Source: Bacteroidales bacterium
GTDB taxonomy: Bacteria; Bacteroidota; Bacteroidia; Bacteroidales; UBA10428
DNA: 16,451 nt
Direction of reading: 5' to 3'
Assembly: GCA_016926235.1 (NCBI GenBank)
Contig: JAFGOZ010000259.1
Location: 1-16,451 of the forward strand
Part shown: one piece after another, positions 1-6,437 of the stretch
Position numbering within the stretch: position 1 is the stretch's first letter
How the letters are laid out: every line of letters starts with the position of its first letter
The notes under the pieces: generated by a model
Database searches by the model: none
The model's input: only the letters and a program-made list of their open reading frames with translations
Told to the model about the DNA's origin: nothing
Program-made: the position numbers and the translations under genes

Positions 1-23
1 TACGAAAATTATGTTTTTCGATG

Positions 24-57
24 CCCTTGAAAATCGAAGATTTTCAAGGGTTTTATT
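24..57 (+). terminator. Rho-independent terminator of an upstream gene
   Basis: A perfect 12-bp inverted repeat (24-35 pairs with 39-50) with a GAA loop is followed by TTTTATT. The U-tract lies only on the + side, so it should end transcription of a gene lying left of the window. No convincing coding sequence was identified in bases 1-23. It separates the SdpI-like gene from whatever lies upstream. Confidence 0.8.
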
Positions 58-158
58 AACAATTTAAACTTGTCAAAGTAGAATTAACCGTATATTTTAA
101 AAGTAACAAATCTGTAAATTATAAGGGATTTTCAATTCTAAAAACCCTGATTCCTTCG

Positions 159-542
159 TTGGGTATGATATCATCTATTACTTTTCTTTCACAATATATT
201 GGTTTAGAGATGAACTACAAAAGACTGATCTGGATTTTTGGTGCTCTTTTTATAATTATATACGGAAATTTTTATCCTATAATAAAGTATAATTCATTTC
301 TTGGAATCAACAGTAAATGGACCAGGCAAAGTGCTGAAGTATGGAAAAAGACGCACATTTTTGCAGGAAGACTCTGGTTTACCAGCGGGATATTAATCTT
401 TATCTATTCGATGATATTCAATGTATCACATTCAGAATTTGCCTTTTCCATAATAATATGTATTTTGATATTTACACCGCGTCTCTACTCTTTCTATATT
501 AGTAGAATGGGTAAATTTGACAACAATCTTTATCAACAATAA
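159..542 (+). CDS. SdpI-family membrane protein, N-terminally short
   Basis: The protein resembles the C-terminal part of SdpI/YhfL-family integral membrane proteins. In Bacillus subtilis SdpI confers immunity to the SDP toxin and acts in signalling. What I see is the family core: a membrane segment ending in GNFYP, then FLGINSKWT, then EVWKKTH and GRLW, followed by further hydrophobic helices. The usual family length is about 200 residues with an N-terminal DUF1648 half; this one has 127. The start is uncertain: TTG at 159 or ATG at 165. The frame is open back to base 60 and reads as more hydrophobic sequence, but holds no ATG or GTG. A terminator ends at about 57, so the missing half is not simply upstream. 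It may be a genuine short homologue, or a 5'-truncated remnant. No toxin gene is visible beside it, so an immunity role is not supported by context. Confidence 0.65.
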   Translation: MGMISSITFLSQYIGLEMNYKRLIWIFGALFIIIYGNFYPIIKYNSFLGINSKWTRQSAEVWKKTHIFAGRLWFTSGILIFIYSMIFNVSHSEFAFSIIICILIFTPRLYSFYISRMGKFDNNLYQQ

Positions 543-570
543 ACAAAAAAACCGGGGCAAAATGCCCCGG
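543..570 (-). terminator. Terminator for the VIT-VWA-TonB gene
   Basis: A 7-bp GC-only stem, ccggggc (552-558) with gccccgg (564-570) around a 5-nt loop, is flanked on its left by seven A (545-551). Read on the minus strand this is a stem followed by T7, a classic intrinsic terminator 27 bases past the stop codon of the minus-strand gene. It lies directly after the stop of the convergent SdpI-like gene, but no U-tract follows it on the plus strand. Confidence 0.8.
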
Positions 571-596
571 CAAACCATCAGCCATGAAAATTGGTG

Positions 597-2972
597 TTAC
601 TGCTGTAATTTAAACGTAACGGGTAACACCATTGTTGTTTTAACAGCTTTCCCTCCTTGCTTTCCGGGATTCCACTTACCACTCATAAGTTTAATGACTC
701 GAATCGCTTCGTTATCAAGATCTTTAGAAAGTCCTTGTATTACTTTAATATCCTTAATATTACCAACCTCATCAACGATAAACTGAACAATAACTTTCCC
801 CTGAATACCCAGCATTTTAGCAGATTCAGGGTAGATAATATTATTTGCAATAAATTCCATCATAGCCATTTCGCCTCCCTGGAACTTAGGTTGTTCTTCT
901 ACAATTATAAATATATCTTCTTCCACAGCCTCTTCGCTATCCACAATCTCCAGGTTATTGGAAAAACCCTCATTTGCATATCCTGATTTATCGCAAGATA
1001 ATTTAACCGATGGAGCATTAGCAATCCGTTTGGTTTTAGCACCATAAGCCCCGGATGCGCCTCCCACAGCATAATTGCTTACACCTTCAGGTAAAGGTAA
1101 CGGTTGTTTAACAGTGGTTGATGTGCCATTTGCATTTCTCACTTCAGAGTCAATTGCAATGAAAGAAGTATAATTTGTAAGAAGGTTATACTTTAATCCC
1201 AGTTGGGTAATCTGGTTTATATGATCCTTATCATCATAAGACACTTTGGTATAATCATCCAGTAAACGGATCTTTTCCCTCGCCCATAAATATTTGAGCG
1301 CAATGTTTTTATCTGATGCTTTTACCGATGCTACATCTAAGGAGTATGTGTAATCTTTATCCCCGGCACGGCCTTTTAATGTTATTTTACCGCCTTTCGT
1401 ACCTTTCCATTTTCCGTAAATAATCACCGGCCTTTCAGCTAGTATGTCAGGAACAGATAGTGGTTCAACATCATACACTGTAAAACCGGGATAAGCTACT
1501 TCAATATTGGTAAGTACAGGCTTTTGGATGTATTCCCTGAATTTATCAGCTTTTTTGTCCGCATCATTAGGATCGGTAATAATCAAAGGTTCTCCGTATC
1601 CAACATGGGCCATCCCTTCAATAATATAACGGTTGACTGAAGAACCAATGCCAAAAGCAAAGAAATTAGCTTTGCCAAGATTGTTCCTTATCAGATCGAA
1701 AGCTTCTTTTTCTACAGTAACATATCCATCCGTAGCAATTACAAAGCTTCTCGAATAGTTTTCCGTACCTTGTAATGCAAGCGCTTTTTGCAATGCAGGC
1801 AGTAATTCCGTTCCCCCCCCGCCATTCTCATTGTCAATAAAACGTATTGCTTTTTGAATATTTGATTCGTTTGCATCCAATGATCTTTCAGCAAGCACCT
1901 TTGAACCTCCGGCAAACAGCATTACATTAAATTTATCAGTAGGTTTTAAATTACTCAGAAGATTTTTCATCAATTTTTTAGAAATATCCAAAGGAAACCC
2001 ATACATGGAGCCTGATACATCTACTATAAATACATATTCACGAGGAGGTATCTGGCTTTCCACAACCTTTTTAGGAGGCTGCATCATAGCCAGAAAGAAG
2101 TTTTCATCTTTTCCCTGGTATAAAAGCAGGCCTGATTCAATTTGATTTCCGGATAATCTATATTGAACGATGAAATCCTTATTTCCTTCATTCTTATTCT
2201 TTGGACTGATAGCAGCAGTCGAAGGCCCGTCAAAATTAATGTTTGCGTCATGAGAAATACATTTTACATCACTAACAGGCAATCCCGCATTGATGTTAAC
2301 GGAAATATCAAAAGTATACATAGGTTTTGTGCCTTCTGTGGTATACGGATTCGACACCCATTTTTCACTTTCAGGAGCCGAAGCCTCAGGCTGGTTTGAA
2401 TACCGTGGGCCAACAACCGTTGGATATGCAAACTCATACACTCCATCTTCAGGTATCAGTAGTTCCGTGTAAAACATTTCTACCTTTATTTCATCACCGG
2501 GCATAATATTGGCCACATTCATCTGAAATACATTGGGCCTTTGTTGTTCAAGCAGCGAAGCACTTTTACCTTCCTGTTTAGCCTGCTCATATTCCTGGCG
2601 GGCTTTTTCCTTTTCTCTTATCTCAGCTACAATGGTACGGTCACCAATCGTCATCTTCATGCTGTATACAGCCGCACGCGTCGACGCCGGAAATACATAT
2701 ATAGCCTCGATTGCATTCTTCCCTTCATTCTTATATACCTGGATTACCCTTACATCTGCAATTACACCTGCAATATTTACTTCTGCCGATGTGGCTTTTA
2801 AAGGTAATTTGTCTGTTGCAGGATCATCACTGTCAATAAAGAAGTAGGGTGATAACGTTTTATCATCATCTGTTTCTTGTTGTGCATTTATGTTTATATT
2901 AAACATTACACTTAGCAATACACTTATAACAAGAGTACTGCAATACCTCATTTTATAACCAATTGTTTTCAT
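597..2972 (-). CDS. Secreted VIT-VWA protein with C-terminal TonB domain
   Basis: The 791-residue product starts with a signal peptide (about residues 8-30, likely cut after INA). A VIT domain follows (about 50-175), as in inter-alpha-trypsin inhibitor heavy chains. The VWA domain (about 312-485) has an intact metal site: D318-x-S320-x-S322, T388 and D415. A post-VWA region has the family pattern YLWAREKI...LGLKYNLLTNYTSF (561-606). After a Gly/Ala-rich and acidic linker comes a TonB C-terminal domain (about 695-791) with FQGG, YPE, GKVIVQF and W-NPGKQGG. VIT-VWA proteins are envelope or secreted binding proteins. The TonB domain normally contacts TonB boxes of outer-membrane receptors, yet here no membrane anchor besides the signal peptide is seen. 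It lies 35 bp after the tonB-like gene, so the two probably share a transcript. Met8 is an alternative start. The coding strand has a G8 run inside the VWA domain. The true ligand is unknown. Confidence 0.9.
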   Translation of the reverse strand: MKTIGYKMRYCSTLVISVLLSVMFNININAQQETDDDKTLSPYFFIDSDDPATDKLPLKATSAEVNIAGVIADVRVIQVYKNEGKNAIEAIYVFPASTRAAVYSMKMTIGDRTIVAEIREKEKARQEYEQAKQEGKSASLLEQQRPNVFQMNVANIMPGDEIKVEMFYTELLIPEDGVYEFAYPTVVGPRYSNQPEASAPESEKWVSNPYTTEGTKPMYTFDISVNINAGLPVSDVKCISHDANINFDGPSTAAISPKNKNEGNKDFIVQYRLSGNQIESGLLLYQGKDENFFLAMMQPPKKVVESQIPPREYVFIVDVSGSMYGFPLDISKKLMKNLLSNLKPTDKFNVMLFAGGSKVLAERSLDANESNIQKAIRFIDNENGGGGTELLPALQKALALQGTENYSRSFVIATDGYVTVEKEAFDLIRNNLGKANFFAFGIGSSVNRYIIEGMAHVGYGEPLIITDPNDADKKADKFREYIQKPVLTNIEVAYPGFTVYDVEPLSVPDILAERPVIIYGKWKGTKGGKITLKGRAGDKDYTYSLDVASVKASDKNIALKYLWAREKIRLLDDYTKVSYDDKDHINQITQLGLKYNLLTNYTSFIAIDSEVRNANGTSTTVKQPLPLPEGVSNYAVGGASGAYGAKTKRIANAPSVKLSCDKSGYANEGFSNNLEIVDSEEAVEEDIFIIVEEQPKFQGGEMAMMEFIANNIIYPESAKMLGIQGKVIVQFIVDEVGNIKDIKVIQGLSKDLDNEAIRVIKLMSGKWNPGKQGGKAVKTTMVLPVTFKLQQ

Positions 2973-3007
2973 TACTTTATCTTTTATGGATTTTACATTT
3001 TATTTAT

Positions 3008-3682
3008 TTATCGTCTTAAATCGAATACAAATGGCATGGACATTAAAACTTTAACCGGTCTGCCATATTGTTTTCCAGGAGTCCAGTCCGGAGACTTTTC
3101 CAGTACCTCAATTACAGCCTCTGAAAATATAGGATGGGTAGATTTTAGGATTTCAATGTTTGTTAATTTCCCATTCTTATCAATCACAAATTTCGCAGTC
3201 ACCTTACCCTTCATATTTAAATCTTCTGCTGTTGCAGGAAAATCGATGTGTTCTGCAATATATTTAGAGAAGTCTCCCTTACTAAATACTGGTTTTTCTG
3301 AGGGATTAACAATTGGATCGCCCTCAACATTTTCCTCATCAGTATTTTTTATTTTAAACTTCTCTGCCCAGGAGAGTGCACTATCCGGTGTAATAAATCC
3401 AACATCAATAGGTTCAGGATCACCTGGTTTTGCAATTTTAAGATCATCCAAAAAATGGGGGATTTTTTTTACTTCTACCGTTTCTTTTGGTTTAGTAACC
3501 GGAACTTCAATAATGTCCTCCCCATTACCTATAGATGCATAAAGATCCATGGCCCCGGCATTCCCCGGCGATGACCACTCAAAGGCGGCCAAAACCAAAG
3601 CTATGGAAGCTATTAATCCGATCTGAAAGAAAAAAAACCTTTTCTTCTCCAGATCTGCTTTTTTTGACTTTTTAAGTTTCAT
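3008..3682 (-). CDS. Energy transducer TonB family protein
   Basis: The 224-residue protein has a lysine-rich cytoplasmic N-terminus, one membrane helix (about residues 15-34, with a FFFFQIGLIAS start typical of Bacteroidetes TonB), a charged periplasmic linker (about 35-130) and a TonB C-terminal domain (about 132-224: PVFSKGDF, FPATAE, GKVTAKFVID, W-TPGKQYG). TonB proteins use proton-motive force through ExbB/ExbD to open TonB-dependent outer-membrane receptors. No exbB or exbD is in the window, so it would rely on genes elsewhere. The linker lacks the long Pro-Lys stretch of enterobacterial TonB. It is the first gene of a minus-strand pair and diverges from the sigma-factor gene. Whether it energises a specific receptor or mainly signals cannot be told. 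Confidence 0.9.
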   Translation of the reverse strand: MKLKKSKKADLEKKRFFFFQIGLIASIALVLAAFEWSSPGNAGAMDLYASIGNGEDIIEVPVTKPKETVEVKKIPHFLDDLKIAKPGDPEPIDVGFITPDSALSWAEKFKIKNTDEENVEGDPIVNPSEKPVFSKGDFSKYIAEHIDFPATAEDLNMKGKVTAKFVIDKNGKLTNIEILKSTHPIFSEAVIEVLEKSPDWTPGKQYGRPVKVLMSMPFVFDLRR

Positions 3683-3794
3683 ATCTTTAAGTTTTAAAGT
3701 TTAACAATCCAAGCACGCTTCATGAGGTAGATGCAGTACTCTTAAAAATTCCATAAAAGTTTTTCATCCAAATAAAAAATAATTTTCAAAGGCT

Positions 3795-3891
3795 GGATGG
3801 AACCCACATGTCTCAAATTCTGAACATTGATTGAACTGTTTGAGATTTTTCTCATCCGCCTTTGTGTTAAACATATTTTTACATGTGGGTT
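3795..3891. repeat. Nested long-range inverted repeat
   Basis: The outer arms AACCCACATGT (3801-3811) and ACATGTGGGTT (3881-3891) are a perfect 11-bp inverted match. The inner arms TCTCAAA (3811-3817) and TTTGAGA (3839-3845) pair as well, and GGATG (3795-3799) can pair with CATCC (3853-3857). The arms are about 70 bases apart, so this is not a simple terminator. It could be a pair of operator half-sites, a folded leader RNA, or a remnant of a small repeat element. Function is inference. Confidence 0.5.
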
Positions 3892-4014
3892 TCACATTTT
3901 TAACAATTGGTTATTTTATGCTTCTATACCATGTAATCCAATTTTTAAACCAAATACAGACTTGAAATGCGTGTTTTTTAACACATGATATGCCACAATA
4001 TTCAAGCGATTTAT

Positions 4015-4022
4015 TAGTTTTG
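4015..4022 (+). promoter_or_regulatory. Possible -7 box of the sigma/anti-sigma operon
   Basis: TAGTTTTG matches the Bacteroidetes -7 consensus TAnnTTTG. A transcript would start near 4028, giving an RNA leader of roughly 20 bases before the TTG start at 4051. No convincing -33 TTG/TTTG lies 19-21 bases upstream, so the site may need an activator, or be recognised by the encoded sigma factor, or be chance. Confidence 0.4.
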
Positions 4023-4050
4023 TAATGATGCTCCTTAAATAATTTAATAC

Positions 4051-4665
4051 TTGTTTTTACTACCAAAAAAGAATAAAAGTGATTCTCATCTGTTGCAATC
4101 TGAAGCGACAGATTTATCTGTTGTTGAAAGGTATAAGCGAACAGGAGATAAGGCTTTGGTGGGGATACTTTTTCAGCGGTATACGTATCTTGTATATTCT
4201 GTATGCTATAAATACCTTAATAACCAGGAAGATTCAAAAGATGCAGTAATGCAGATATTTGAAGAATTACTGGAAAAATTAAAGGTCCATGATATTCAGA
4301 ATTTTAAAAGCTGGCTGCACAGTGTTGCAAAAAATCACTGCCTGATGAAACTTAGGAGCAGCAAGAAAGAGGTACGGCTCTTTGATGATTTTTCTGAAAA
4401 AAAGGCAGAATTAATTATGGAATCGGAAGAAGATCTGCATCTACATGATAGAAACGAGTTTGTAGACCGGCATGATCAATTGCATGCAGCTATAAAGAAA
4501 CTAAATGAAGAACAAGGACGATGTATATTATTAATGTATATAGAAAACAAATCGTACAAAGAAATCTCTGAAATTACAGGATATGACTTAAAAAAAGTAA
4601 AAAGCCATATTCAGAATGGAAAAAGAAATTTAAAATTGATATTAAGCTCATACGATGAGTCCTGA
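4051..4665 (+). CDS. ECF-like RNA polymerase sigma factor
   Basis: The 204-residue product has the two domains of a group IV (ECF-like) sigma-70 factor. Region 2 spans about residues 37-102 (LFQRYTYLVYSVCYKYL, DAVMQIFEEL, FKSWLHSVAKNHCL). Region 4 spans about 145-197 (LNEEQGRCILL, YKEISEITGYDLKKVKSHI), the helix-turn-helix that reads the -35 element. It should direct RNA polymerase to a small regulon when released by its anti-sigma partner. The start must be TTG at 4051: an in-frame stop lies at 4045-4047, the ATGs at 4025 and 4028 are out of frame, and the next Met is near residue 67, inside region 2. The stop codon overlaps the next gene by 11 bp, implying translational coupling. An acidic, His-rich spacer lies between the two domains. 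Confidence 0.9.
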   Translation: MFLLPKKNKSDSHLLQSEATDLSVVERYKRTGDKALVGILFQRYTYLVYSVCYKYLNNQEDSKDAVMQIFEELLEKLKVHDIQNFKSWLHSVAKNHCLMKLRSSKKEVRLFDDFSEKKAELIMESEEDLHLHDRNEFVDRHDQLHAAIKKLNEEQGRCILLMYIENKSYKEISEITGYDLKKVKSHIQNGKRNLKLILSSYDES

Positions 4666-5884
4666 AAATAAACATATAAAACAATTGTGGACACCTGATG
4701 GCTGCATTTCACAGGAAGGTTTAAAAGCCTATATTGATGGGTATTTAAGCAAAGATGAAATACAAATCTTTGAGGACCATGCAAAGAATTGCGAACTATG
4801 CTCAGATGCAATTGATGGAGCAAAACTCATGGGTAGTGGGGACGAATTTCTTTCAAATGTATCATCACTTCAGGAAAAAATTACGTCAAGAGTATCTAAA
4901 TCCAGGTCAAAAAAAATTCTGCCTGTTTTATCATTGGCTGCTACCATTATTCTCTTATTAGGAATATTCTTTATATACCAAAAAAGGAATGAAACAACCC
5001 TTGTAGCAGTAAATTCAGATAAACAAAAAGAAGAAATAATAACAGAAGAAATAGCAAAAAAAGAAAATCAACAAGAATTTAGAACTGAAACCATTGATAA
5101 CATAACATCAAATAAAAGCATTATATTGGAAACAACAGAAGAGGAAAAGATACAGCCTCCTGCAATAATGAAGGTCCAAGAAAAAGAAAAACCAGTGGAG
5201 GCAGAGCTTGAAGAATTTGAAATTATTGATATGGTAGCTGATGAGGATATAGTCACTCTTCCCCTCGAAGCAATAGGAAATAACGAAATGATTGAAGAAA
5301 TTATAATTCAAAAAGATGATGTAGCTGAAGCCCCCCCTGCTAACAACTTAGCTTTAACAGATGTAGATAAAGGAGCATCCAAAAAAGCTTATGGTGGAGT
5401 TGAAGGAGCCATTTATGAACTGAAGGACGAAGAGGTATCTGATGTGGACAGATCGGCAAAAGCAAAATCAAGCGGATTTAGGAGTAGAAAGGATGCCAAT
5501 AATTATGTGGAAGAAGCACCACCTTCCGGTAATGCAAAAATGGAAGTCGTAGAAGATGAGAAATCAATAGATCTGCTAATGGAAACAGATAAAGAAGCAA
5601 GCTTTCAAGGAGGAAATATGCAGAAATTTAAAGACTGGATTTATTCACAGCTGAATTACAATTTACCGGTAGACGAAAATGCTTCTTCAAAACACTTGGT
5701 CATTAAATTTCTAATTGACACTTCTGGTAATGTAAAAAACATTGCGATAGTAAATTCCCTGAATAAAGAATTCGATAAAAAAGTAACTGAGATAATTAAG
5801 TCTTCGCCCAAATGGGAACCTGCTGTAAAAAACGGGAAAGTGACAAATTGTGAAATGACAGCTGCCGTTTTTGAAATACAGTAA
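4655..5884 (+). CDS. Zinc-finger anti-sigma factor with TonB-like C-terminal domain
   Basis: The 409-residue protein begins with a zf-HC2-type anti-sigma domain: C17, H42, C46 and C49 in the pattern C...LKAYIDGYL...HAKNCELC. A single membrane helix follows (about 89-108). Then comes a long acidic linker (about 110-310), which would be periplasmic. The last ~95 residues (about 314-409) resemble a TonB C-terminal domain: FQGG, a helix like that preceding YPE in TonB domains, HLVIKFLIDTSGNV, and W-EPAVKNGK. The start overlaps the sigma gene by 11 bp, the usual sigma/anti-sigma arrangement. Zinc-finger anti-sigmas hold their sigma at the membrane until a signal arrives. FecR-type regulators receive signals from TonB-dependent transducers through a different periplasmic domain; here a TonB-like module sits in that place. 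The TonB-like part is divergent and may bind rather than energise. A C7 run lies at 5331-5337. Confidence 0.85.
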   Translation: MSPENKHIKQLWTPDGCISQEGLKAYIDGYLSKDEIQIFEDHAKNCELCSDAIDGAKLMGSGDEFLSNVSSLQEKITSRVSKSRSKKILPVLSLAATIILLLGIFFIYQKRNETTLVAVNSDKQKEEIITEEIAKKENQQEFRTETIDNITSNKSIILETTEEEKIQPPAIMKVQEKEKPVEAELEEFEIIDMVADEDIVTLPLEAIGNNEMIEEIIIQKDDVAEAPPANNLALTDVDKGASKKAYGGVEGAIYELKDEEVSDVDRSAKAKSSGFRSRKDANNYVEEAPPSGNAKMEVVEDEKSIDLLMETDKEASFQGGNMQKFKDWIYSQLNYNLPVDENASSKHLVIKFLIDTSGNVKNIAIVNSLNKEFDKKVTEIIKSSPKWEPAVKNGKVTNCEMTAAVFEIQ

Positions 5885-5895
5885 AACGAGATAAG

Positions 5896-6273
5896 TTACA
5901 ATTGATCCGTTTCAGCGTATTCAATATATTCGAATGGCATCTTTATCATCGATTCATAATATTTTCCAGATTCAAGGATGTCATAATCTCCTTCCTCATA
6001 ATACCATTTTACCTGTATCTCACCATTTTCATGATTCTTATCAAGTATCCTTAACATTTCAAAAACCTGCTTTGACGAACTGGTATTAAGGTATTCCAGT
6101 TTCACTTCAATAAGGGTATTTGTTGAATGAAACTCCTTAAGCCATTCAAAAACCGGGTTGAAAAAACTAATAGGATCTTCGGGTAACACTTTGCCTTCAA
6201 CAAATAACTTGCCATTTGCTTTAAAATCAATTAGGGGCGTAACCTTAGTTGCTTGTATTAATAAATCTTTCAT
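5896..6273 (-). CDS. SiaC-family regulatory phosphoprotein (DUF1987)
   Basis: The 125-residue product matches the DUF1987/SiaC family over its whole length: IQATKVTPLIDF at the start, EGKVLPEDP, FFNPVFEWL, LEYLNTSSSK (about 59-68), VKWYYEEGD and a C-terminal MPFEYIE. In Pseudomonas aeruginosa SiaC controls the diguanylate cyclase SiaD and is phosphorylated by SiaB and dephosphorylated by SiaA on a threonine in the conserved NTSS segment, here Thr64. I chose ATG at 6273 because family homology begins there and a promoter lies at 6310-6339; an in-frame ATG at 6339 would add 22 residues but lies upstream of that promoter's likely start site. No siaA, siaB or cyclase gene is next to it, so it is an orphan here. 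It converges on the anti-sigma gene with an 11-base gap. Confidence 0.85.
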   Translation of the reverse strand: MKDLLIQATKVTPLIDFKANGKLFVEGKVLPEDPISFFNPVFEWLKEFHSTNTLIEVKLEYLNTSSSKQVFEMLRILDKNHENGEIQVKWYYEEGDYDILESGKYYESMIKMPFEYIEYAETDQL

Positions 6274-6309
6274 ATGATTATAAGATAATTCCCTTATAAT
6301 TATTTTATA

Positions 6310-6339
6310 CAAATGTAATGCATTTTTAATATTAGCCAA
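6310..6339 (-). promoter_or_regulatory. Bacteroidetes-type promoter for the SiaC-like gene
   Basis: Read on the minus strand, TTG (6339-6337) is followed by a 19-base spacer and TACATTTG (6317-6310). This matches the -33 TTG / -7 TAnnTTTG promoter of Bacteroidetes. The predicted start of RNA is near 6304, about 30 bases before the ATG at 6273. Confidence 0.6.
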
Positions 6340-6406
6340 GAAAAATGATTTTTATCTATCGTTTTTAGTAATGATTTTAGATACATTATTTGGTAATAAG
6401 ACTTGC

Positions 6407-6436
6407 TTTGTTTTGTCTGCGAAATAATTATTTTTG
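6407..6436 (+). promoter_or_regulatory. Candidate promoter of mutA-mutB
   Basis: TTTG (6407-6410), an 18-base spacer and TATTTTTG (6429-6436) fit the Bacteroidetes -33/-7 pattern with the spacer one base short. The box ends one base before the ATG at 6438, so RNA would begin inside the annotated start; this is discussed as a finding. It could also be a chance match in AT-rich DNA. Confidence 0.4.
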
Positions 6437-6437
6437 C

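Larger units (their letters stand above)
3683..4050. other. Divergent intergenic region with inverted repeats
   Basis: There are 368 bases between the divergent tonB-like and sigma-factor genes. No convincing reading frame or RNA gene was seen. The region should hold the promoters of both units. It contains the nested inverted repeats described at 3795-3891, a small palindrome gtgtt-tttt-aacac at 3971-3984, and a -7-like box at 4015-4022. I found no good TAnnTTTG box on the minus strand for the tonB gene. Confidence 0.6.

Noticed and set aside
517..986. Open frames on the plus strand across the 3' end of the VIT-VWA gene
   Set aside because: They run antisense to the well-supported TonB domain, contain the terminator hairpin, and show no recognisable protein pattern.
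597..2972. Inter-alpha-trypsin-inhibitor similarity as a sign of eukaryotic origin or contamination
   Set aside because: VIT-VWA proteins are common in Bacteroidota, and the TonB domain and neighbours are bacterial.
3036..3542. 168-codon open frame on the plus strand
   Set aside because: It lies entirely opposite the tonB-like gene, has no family resemblance, and is explained as a shadow of that coding sequence.
3971..3984. Small palindrome gtgtt-tttt-aacac as a terminator or operator
   Set aside because: A 5-bp AT-rich stem is expected by chance in this base composition and nothing else supports it.
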